Part shown: positions 1 through 4,999 of the stretch, in pieces
Layout: each line of letters begins with the position of its first letter
Position numbering within the stretch: position 1 is the first letter of the stretch
DNA from: Thermomicrobiales bacterium
GTDB taxonomy: Bacteria > Chloroflexota > Chloroflexia > Thermomicrobiales > UBA6265
NCBI GenBank assembly: GCA_030447145.1
Contig: JAUJLY010000117.1
Span: forward strand, 1 to 7,890
Reading direction: 5' to 3'
Length of the DNA: 7,890 nucleotides
Notes under the pieces: model-generated
Told to the model about the DNA's origin: nothing
The model's input: the letters and a program-made list of their open reading frames with translations, nothing else
Databases searched by the model: none
Program-made: the position numbers and the translations under genes

Positions 1-446
1 ATACCAATTTTCCGCCGCAGCAGGGTGGTGAAATGACGTTCCATTACACTGTGGCAACAGGCAGTGACGTAGACGCCGCAACACTGGGACCTGACACTGG
101 CGCTTCAGTAGCCACGCCGTTCATCGGTGTCACGACACCGCTTGGCGCTTCAAGCACCACTGATTTTCCGGATCGGGCTAGCTTCGTCCGGGCTGATCAC
201 CCGGGCATTGAGGTGAGCCACCTTGCGCCCTCTCATTCGGGAGGGGATCTTACGGTCTTTCTTGTGTCCCATGCAGATGTGGTGACGGAGACCACGGTGC
301 AATTGACCCATCTGCCGGTCGCCTCCGCACAATCAGGCACATTCCTCGAGACTGAACTGGTTGATGTGGTCCTCGAGGATGGCACGGTGCGTGTCACTCT
401 TGCACCAGGTGAAATGAAAACGCTGGTGCTTAAAATCCTGAGGTAG
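1..446 (+). CDS. GH38-like alpha-mannosidase, C-terminal end (5' truncated by window edge)
   Basis: The frame is open from base 3 to the TAG at 444-446 (147 residues), so the gene starts outside the window. The ATG at 33 lies inside the conserved block and is not the true start. The first residues read TNFPPQQGGEMTFHYTVATG, the C-terminal block of bacterial GH38-type alpha-mannosidases, where a W/N-x-NF-x-x-QGG stretch is followed by beta strands. The downstream mannosidase in this window has the matching block VNFKASQGGEIPLRFRLTTH, which supports homology. The rest is beta-strand-rich, with a typical last strand ending in LAPGEMKTLVLKIL. The family removes alpha-mannose residues from oligosaccharides. 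The catalytic domain is not in the window, so activity cannot be judged. The gene converges on the GntR gene with a 6-base gap. I am fairly sure of the family and not of the substrate. Confidence 0.75.
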   Translation, partial: TNFPPQQGGEMTFHYTVATGSDVDAATLGPDTGASVATPFIGVTTPLGASSTTDFPDRASFVRADHPGIEVSHLAPSHSGGDLTVFLVSHADVVTETTVQLTHLPVASAQSGTFLETELVDVVLEDGTVRVTLAPGEMKTLVLKILR

Positions 447-452
447 GAGTAC

Positions 453-1184
453 TCAGACGGGCGAGTCGAGCAATCGCTGCTCGACAACGTCTCGTACGCC
501 GAGTAAGTGTTCTCTCATGCGGTCGGCTGCGAGCGAGGCATTGTGGCTACGGATGGCCTCAAAAATACGCACGTGTTCCTCATGGTCTCGTGTACGGGCA
601 TTGAAGATTGCCAGAATGCCAAGCTGCTCCCGGGAATACAATTCGACCATTGACTCAAAAAACGCCGAAAGGATCGAGTTGTGGGATATGCGTGCAATCT
701 GGGTATGAAACTGCATGTTGGTCGGATGAAGCTTTGCATCCTGTCCGATGAGGAGCAGTTTTGCGTCGTCCAGCAGCCGTTCCAGGGAGACAATATCTTC
801 GTCTGTGGATGCGTCGGCTGCTTTGCCTGCAAGATAAGGCTCGATCGCCAGTCGAGCATCCACCAGTTGCATGGCCGAATCGGCATTCAGAGCACCATGA
901 TAGGGATTAGTGATGATCAGTCCTTGACCGGCCTTGCGCACATAAATACCGGATCCATGGCGGATGTCAATCACACCTGTGCCCGGGAGCCGGCGTAAAG
1001 CCTCTCGAATTGTTGGGGTCGCCACAGAAAAGCGCTCTGCCGATTCCTTCATTGAGGGGAGACGGTCCCCTGCTTGAAGGTTCCCCGATGCGATCATCGC
1101 AAGAATTTGTCGCGACAAATGCTGGGAAAGATCCGGGCGCACTTCCACACTAGGTGGATTCCCCCGACTAGAGCTCGTTGACAT
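453..1184 (-). CDS. GntR-family (FadR/FCD subfamily) transcriptional regulator
   Basis: This 243-residue protein has the usual FadR-subfamily length. Residues about 14-83 form the GntR winged helix: LPSMKESAERFSVATPTIRE is the helix-turn-helix and HGSGIYV the wing. Residues about 103-240 form the all-helical FCD ligand-binding domain, with H160, H204 and H226 at the positions of the family's metal-binding histidines. The usual Asp four residues before the first His is Asn here (N156). The ATG complementary to 1182-1184 is chosen because GGAGGTG at 1194-1200 sits 9 bases upstream. A GTG at 1194-1196 lies inside that ribosome binding site and is unlikely to be used. The stop is TGA (453-455). 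The protein is divergent from the transporter operon and probably controls it from the shared intergenic region in response to a sugar-derived acid or phosphate; the ligand cannot be read from sequence. Confidence 0.92.
   Translation of the reverse strand: MSTSSSRGNPPSVEVRPDLSQHLSRQILAMIASGNLQAGDRLPSMKESAERFSVATPTIREALRRLPGTGVIDIRHGSGIYVRKAGQGLIITNPYHGALNADSAMQLVDARLAIEPYLAGKAADASTDEDIVSLERLLDDAKLLLIGQDAKLHPTNMQFHTQIARISHNSILSAFFESMVELYSREQLGILAIFNARTRDHEEHVRIFEAIRSHNASLAADRMREHLLGVRDVVEQRLLDSPV
465..485. terminator. 8-bp perfect hairpin just past the upstream mannosidase stop
   Basis: GTCGAGCA (465-472) and TGCTCGAC (478-485) form a perfect 8-bp stem with a 5-base loop. It starts 19 bases after the TAG of the left mannosidase and lies inside the last codons of the convergent GntR gene. 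No T-tract follows on either strand, so it is not a classical intrinsic terminator. It may help end or stabilise the mannosidase transcript where the two genes meet, or may be an accident of coding sequence. Confidence 0.35.
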
Positions 1185-1193
1185 GTCGCACCA

Positions 1194-1200
1194 CACCTCC
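1194..1200 (-). promoter_or_regulatory. Ribosome binding site of the GntR gene
   Basis: On the minus strand, GGAGGTG lies 9 bases before the ATG at 1184. It decides the start over the GTG that overlaps it. Confidence 0.75.
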
Positions 1201-1318
1201 TAGTACGGTTCTCGTTTTTCTCCCGTCATCTATGGCCGCGCACTCAGGGGCGGCTTACCGCAGGCGCAGAATCCCGCTCGGCAACCTTCGTAGCATGTTG
1301 AGCCGCGAGATGGTTCGG

Positions 1319-1348
1319 TTGACAACGCTCAGCACGCGACTCTAGAAT
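1319..1348 (+). promoter_or_regulatory. Sigma-70-type promoter for the transporter operon
   Basis: TTGACA (1319-1324) is a perfect -35 box. Eighteen bases later TAGAAT (1343-1348) matches TATAAT at five of six positions. Transcription would begin near 1355. The -35 box lies within the small inverted repeat GTTG-A-CAAC (1318-1326), and the -10 runs into the palindrome TGCATGCA (1348-1355). Either could be contacted by the divergent GntR regulator. Confidence 0.6.
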
Positions 1349-1369
1349 GCATGCACGAACAACTATAGT
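1348..1369. promoter_or_regulatory. Candidate operator: two 8-bp palindromes at the predicted transcription start
   Basis: TGCATGCA (1348-1355) and ACTATAGT (1362-1369) are both perfect 8-bp palindromes, 6 bases apart, at and just after the predicted start of transcription. This is a typical place for a repressor to bind. Neither matches the published FadR-type consensus (TGGTNNNACCA) well, so assignment to the GntR protein is inference. Confidence 0.3.
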
Positions 1370-1484
1370 CATCAGATCACTTTTGATTGCGAAAGGGGAA
1401 GGTGGCCCACGTTGACCGCTTGCCGATGCCGCGTCCGGATCCGTGGGAAATGGCGGGGACGCAACCTGCATTGGGATACACACG

Positions 1485-1508
1485 GCATACGCATACCAAG
1501 CATATGCG
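1485..1508. repeat. Short direct and inverted repeat in the operon leader
   Basis: GCATAC occurs twice in tandem (1485-1490 and 1491-1496). CGCATA (1490-1495) is inverted as TATGCG (1503-1508) across a 7-base loop. It lies in the 5' leader of the substrate-binding protein transcript. It could be a second operator or a small RNA stem; its size also allows chance. Confidence 0.3.
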
Positions 1509-1612
1509 GACAAGCATCAGGAGGTGTGGAAGGATCGAAGACCTGCGAAACGTTCATTCCCTATGACCAGGACTGACTCGAGTTTTTGTCGCGCCGTGCG
1601 CAAACCCATCAA

Positions 1613-1618
1613 AAGGAG
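1613..1618 (+). promoter_or_regulatory. Ribosome binding site of the substrate-binding protein gene
   Basis: AAGGAG lies 7 bases before the ATG at 1626. It favours that start over the in-frame ATG at 1563 and the GTG at 1443, which have no comparable site at suitable spacing. Confidence 0.75.
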
Positions 1619-1625
1619 CCATCGA

Positions 1626-2999
1626 ATGACGGACATGAGCAAACGAGCACCGCAACGTCTCGTGAATGCGGGAAGTCAGGATCTTTCCCGGCGAAAGCTG
1701 ATTAGGGCTGGAGCGGGTACTGGCCTTTCGGTGGCGGGTATGAGCACGCTTGGCAACCAGCGCGCGGCGGCGGCACCGCGAATATCAGCTCCTCAACGGT
1801 CACGCTTGCAGGGCGGGAGTGAGACCATCCAGCTCTTTCACGACAAAGCACCTTGGGATGAATTCTATAAGACGATGGGTGAGATGTCGGCAGAAGCGGG
1901 TGGGACCGGTATCGAAACAGTTCCTTACTCCGATACGACGAGCTACCAGCAGGCTATCCTCTCGGCCCTGCCCACCCAGGATGTACCTGACCTCTTCACG
2001 TGGTGGTCGGGATATCGCATGGAGGACCTCGTGAATGAGGGGGTTCTTATGGATCTCACCTCTCTCTGGGATACGGCAATTGAGGCTGGCAATCTTCCCG
2101 AGACCCTTGCTGGCGCGTTTACCTTTGATGGCAAGCAGTACGCTGCACCGAATCATGTTTCGTACTGGCCCGTCTTCTACAACAAGACCGTCTTCGACGA
2201 GCAAGGAATCTCCGTGCCCGCAACCTGGGACGATCTGATGGGGGCCGCCGAGACTCTCAAGGGCGCGGATGTCACACCCTTCTATGCGACCATCGACGGT
2301 CGGTGGCCGGCTTTTATCTGGTTCGAAGAGTTGCTCATTCGTACCGATCCCGATTTTTATGAAGCGCTCATGCGCGGGGAGGAGTCATACACCGATCCCA
2401 TTGTTGTCAGCGCCATGGAGACATGGAAATCCATGTTCGACAACGAGTACTTCACTGCACTCGATATGCCTCTGGACGCTGACAACGCTGGAGCTGCATT
2501 CGCCAACGGTGAGATTGCAATGGTTCCCATCGGGACATGGTTCAATCAAGCCTTTATGGACACCGGTCTGCAGCCAGGTGAGGAATATGGAGCGTTTATT
2601 CTGCCGAACGTCAACCCAGACCTCGACGAGAACGTTGTCATCTTCGAGGCAGGCCCGTTCTGTGTCCCCGCGAACGCGGCCAACGCTGATGCGGTCACTG
2701 AATTCCTGGAGTGGTGGGTGACTCCTGAGGCCCAGACGGAGTGGAGCGCCAAGCTCAAGGACGTCCCTGCGAACCCGGAGGCAGAGACGGAGAATGCAGT
2801 CTTGTCCGACCTTGTGTCGTCGATTGACGAACAGGAGTACCGGCTCATCCAACGCTACTGGGAGGCGACACCGCCAGCCATTGTGGAGAGCGCGGTAGAT
2901 GAACTCGCGCGATTCATGCTCGATCCTGGTAACCTCGAGGACGTGCTTCAGACGATCGAGGACATCGCTCAGCGCGAGTGGAGCGGGCGAGAGTCCTAA
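1626..2999 (+). CDS. ABC sugar transporter, extracellular substrate-binding protein (Tat-exported)
   Basis: This 457-residue protein belongs to the family-1 solute-binding proteins that serve CUT1 oligosaccharide importers. From the ATG at 1626 the N-terminus has the twin-arginine motif SRRKLIR (arginines 22-23), a weakly hydrophobic Gly/Ala-rich stretch (28-43) and an Ala-rich cleavage region near 47-50. No lipobox cysteine is visible, so export by Tat as a soluble or loosely held protein is predicted. The mature part has family signatures: PDLFTWWSG, DGKQYAAP followed by VFYNKTVFDEQG and PATWDDL, and a C-terminal FLEWWVTPEAQ block. Aromatic residues are abundant, as expected for stacking on sugars. 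It is the first gene after the promoter and is followed by a hairpin and two permease genes. The stop is TAA. The substrate is inferred only from the neighbouring mannosidases: probably a mannose-containing oligosaccharide. Confidence 0.92.
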   Translation: MTDMSKRAPQRLVNAGSQDLSRRKLIRAGAGTGLSVAGMSTLGNQRAAAAPRISAPQRSRLQGGSETIQLFHDKAPWDEFYKTMGEMSAEAGGTGIETVPYSDTTSYQQAILSALPTQDVPDLFTWWSGYRMEDLVNEGVLMDLTSLWDTAIEAGNLPETLAGAFTFDGKQYAAPNHVSYWPVFYNKTVFDEQGISVPATWDDLMGAAETLKGADVTPFYATIDGRWPAFIWFEELLIRTDPDFYEALMRGEESYTDPIVVSAMETWKSMFDNEYFTALDMPLDADNAGAAFANGEIAMVPIGTWFNQAFMDTGLQPGEEYGAFILPNVNPDLDENVVIFEAGPFCVPANAANADAVTEFLEWWVTPEAQTEWSAKLKDVPANPEAETENAVLSDLVSSIDEQEYRLIQRYWEATPPAIVESAVDELARFMLDPGNLEDVLQTIEDIAQREWSGRES

Positions 3000-3012
3000 G
3001 ACCTGCTAGGTT

Positions 3013-3048
3013 GGCCGGGATGTGGAGTGAGAAACGGGCATCCCGGCT
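3013..3048 (+). promoter_or_regulatory. Intercistronic hairpin between binding protein and permease genes
   Basis: GCCGGGATG (3014-3022) and CATCCCGGC (3039-3047) form a perfect GC-rich 9-bp stem, extended by a G-U pair (3013/3048), with a 16-base loop. It starts 14 bases after the stop of the binding-protein gene and ends 75 bases before permease 1. There is no T-tract. In many sugar-importer operons a stem-loop in this position protects the 3' end of the binding-protein message or partly ends transcription, so the binding protein is made in excess. The same role is inferred here. Confidence 0.55.
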
Positions 3049-3123
3049 CATCCCCGGACGATGAGCGACGGATACAAGGGTGTACTAGAGGCTCGCAGGA
3101 AGCAGGAGGGGAAGCACGAGTCA

Positions 3124-4065
3124 ATGAGCCAGCTCACAAAACGCACAGCGGCAGGTCCGCCAGCGAGGGTGTCGGCGGCGGCGCCCCAGGGCCACGTGAC
3201 GCTAGCGAGCTGGTGCCGCCGCATTGCGCCTTATCTGTTCCTGCTTCCGGCGATCGTCCTCGTTGGCGGCTGGCTCCTTTGGCCCTTCGCCCGCACGGCG
3301 TATCTCAGTTCAACCGAGTATGACGGGCTCGGCGAAGCAACGTTCGTCAGTGTGGATAACTACACCAGACTCATGCGTGACCCCGTGCTGATCGACTCTC
3401 TTACCAACACGCTGTTCTGGGTGATCGGTACGCTCCTGCTGCCAGTGGGCATTGGCCTCCTGATTGCCGTTCTAACCTTTGACCTAACCGGCGGCGCTCT
3501 TTACCGTCTCCCGTTCCTCATCCCCTATGCAATTTCGGGCACCGCTGTGGGGGTCATGTGGGAATTTATGCTCCGCAGCAATGGGGCTCTAAACAGTGTG
3601 CTTCAGCCCCTCGGACTTGAGGAGCTCGAGCGCTCCTGGCTAGTGCGGCCGCCCGTGTAGACCTGGAGCATGATCGTCGCGGCTACGTGGCAGGGCGTGG
3701 GCGTCAGCGTCCTGCTCTTCCTGATTGGTCTCCAGGTTATTCCACGCGATCCGCTCGAGGCGGCACGGCTTGACGGCGCCGAAGGCTGGCGACTGTTCCG
3801 TGATATCACATTGCCGCTTCTGCGACCTATGACGATCGTCGTTGTCGGTATATCACTCGTGAACAGTCTCAAGACATTCGACATCATTTGGGTCATGACC
3901 CAAGGCGGACCAGCCAGGACGTCGGAGACGCTGGCAGTGACGATGTACCGCGAGACGTTCCTCCTCTTCCGGCACGGTTACGGTTCGGCCATTGCAGTGG
4001 TGTTGAGTGCTATCGTCGTGGGAGCATCATGGCTCTATCTTAGCCGGACGTTGAGGACAACATGA
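3124..4065 (+). pseudogene. ABC sugar transporter permease 1 (MalF/UgpA type), interrupted by an in-frame TAG
   Basis: Read through, the frame gives 313 positions, normal for a first CUT1 permease. The chosen ATG at 3124 has AGGAGGGG (3104-3111) 12 bases upstream; an in-frame ATG at 3061 has a weaker context. The TAG at 3658-3660 falls at codon 179, after WLVRPPV and before TWSMIVAATWQG. Both sides stay in the same frame and match the family, so there is one nonsense codon and no indel. Predicted membrane segments lie near residues 37-60, 95-118, 127-149, 181-206, 236-258 and 275-300. The EAA loop (EAARLDGA from E212, then ITLP at 228-231), which docks the ATPase, is intact but downstream of the stop. 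The stop lies in the external loop between segments 3 and 4, splitting the protein 3+3. An ATG at 3670 could restart the second half (131 residues). The end overlaps permease 2 by ATGA. It may be a true pseudogene, a sequencing error, or a readthrough/split gene. Confidence 0.85.
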
Positions 4066-4883
4066 GTCTGACCCGTATTTTGCGCCACTTTGTCACATTT
4101 ATTTTAGGTGCGATCTGGATCATTCCTCTCTACTTCGTCCTCATCAACGCGGTCACGCCGACCGACGAGTACCGGACCAAGGAGTTGTACGAGCTGCCGT
4201 CGTCGTTTGCCTTTGGGGAGAATGTCACCGCCGCGTGGAACGCAGCAGATCTGGGTGTCAGCGTCGGCAGCACGCTTTTCTACGCCACCGTGGGCGGTCT
4301 TGCAGCCGTGATCCTGGCCGCACTGGCGGCATTCGCCATCATCGGACTCAGGGTTCGGCACGGCTTCTTCTGGTTCATGGTGCTCTATGCAGGCACCATT
4401 CTTCCTTTTCAAATGTACCTTTCACCACTGTATAGCAATTACGTCAGGTTCAACCTTTACGACACAAGGATGGGGCTGCTGCTTTTCTATACCGCGATTA
4501 CGATTCCGTTCGCGGTCTTCGTTATTCGCAACCACTTCATGTCAATCCCCTACGAGCTGCCGGAGGCGGCGCGGCTCGATGGGGCTTCGTCCCTCCGGAT
4601 CTTCGGACAGATTTACTCGCCCCTATCGCTCAACGCCTTCGCCACAGTGTTCATCCTGCAGTTCACCTGGATCTGGAATGACCTCCTCTTCGGCTTGACG
4701 CTCTCCCGAAGTGCCGATGTCCGCCCCATCATGACAGCGCTCGCTGGGCTTCAGGGGCAGTACGCATCGGCCAGCATCCCAGTCGTTCTGGCGGGGGCAC
4801 TGATAGTCTCAATACCCACCTTCGTCCTCTTCTTTGCTGTGCAGCGCGTTTTTGTCCGGGGTCTCGGGGCAACGACACGATAG
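4062..4883 (+). CDS. ABC sugar transporter permease 2 (MalG/UgpE type)
   Basis: This 273-residue integral membrane protein has the normal length of the second CUT1 permease. Hydrophobic segments lie near residues 10-31, 68-95, 101-121, 137-157, 189-211 and 240-262. The conserved cytoplasmic EAA loop is at about 168-187: ELPEAARLDGASSLRIF, with the expected Gly at 174 and Ile at 184, though the usual I-x-L-P reads I-Y-S-P. It would pair with permease 1 to form the import channel, and an ATP-binding protein would dock on the EAA loops. No ATPase gene is in the window; CUT1 systems often share one MsmK/UgpC-like ATPase encoded elsewhere. The start ATG overlaps the permease 1 stop (ATGA), pointing to translational coupling, with AGG at 4054-4056 as a modest ribosome binding site. 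The stop is TAG. The reading frame is intact, unlike that of its partner. Confidence 0.92.
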   Translation: MSLTRILRHFVTFILGAIWIIPLYFVLINAVTPTDEYRTKELYELPSSFAFGENVTAAWNAADLGVSVGSTLFYATVGGLAAVILAALAAFAIIGLRVRHGFFWFMVLYAGTILPFQMYLSPLYSNYVRFNLYDTRMGLLLFYTAITIPFAVFVIRNHFMSIPYELPEAARLDGASSLRIFGQIYSPLSLNAFATVFILQFTWIWNDLLFGLTLSRSADVRPIMTALAGLQGQYASASIPVVLAGALIVSIPTFVLFFAVQRVFVRGLGATTR

Positions 4884-4999
4884 AGGATCGATGGATCGAG
4901 GGGAGTGTCGGAAGGACTTGGTGGGGTCTCACGTCGGGTGAAGTGGAGGCGTGGTGATTCATCGTGCGTGGAAGTCGTGAGTGGGGAGGGCGCCAGGGC
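4884..4999 (+). other. Spacer between permease 2 and mannosidase, with ribosome binding site
   Basis: This 116-base gap contains no gene. GGATCGA is repeated twice near 4886-4900. The purine-rich GGGGAGGG at 4983-4990 lies 9 bases before the ATG at 5000 and is the likely ribosome binding site. I saw no terminator hairpin or strong promoter, so co-transcription with the transporter is probable. Confidence 0.5.

Larger units (their letters stand above)
1185..1625. other. Divergent intergenic region between regulator and transporter operon
   Basis: No convincing gene is present here. The region separates the GntR gene from the substrate-binding protein gene and holds the rightward promoter, several short palindromes and a leader of about 270 bases. 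I saw no clear -35/-10 pair for the GntR gene on the minus strand and no recognisable riboswitch. Small open frames on either strand lack a ribosome binding site or any protein-like composition. Confidence 0.7.

Noticed and set aside
681..998. Plus-strand open frame of 105 codons
   Set aside because: It is antisense to the FCD domain of the GntR regulator and has no protein-family resemblance.
1443..1625. 61-residue N-terminal extension of the binding protein from a GTG
   Set aside because: It would put the Tat signal more than 80 residues into the protein, and AAGGAG before the ATG at 1626 gives a much better start.
2385..2852. Minus-strand open frame of 155 codons
   Set aside because: It is a shadow of the substrate-binding protein gene with no independent support.
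3658..3660. Pyrrolysine at the permease TAG
   Set aside because: Permeases are not known to use it, no pyl genes are in view, and the position is a variable external loop.
3600..3700. Programmed frameshift in permease 1
   Set aside because: Both halves are in the same frame, so no shift is needed to join them.
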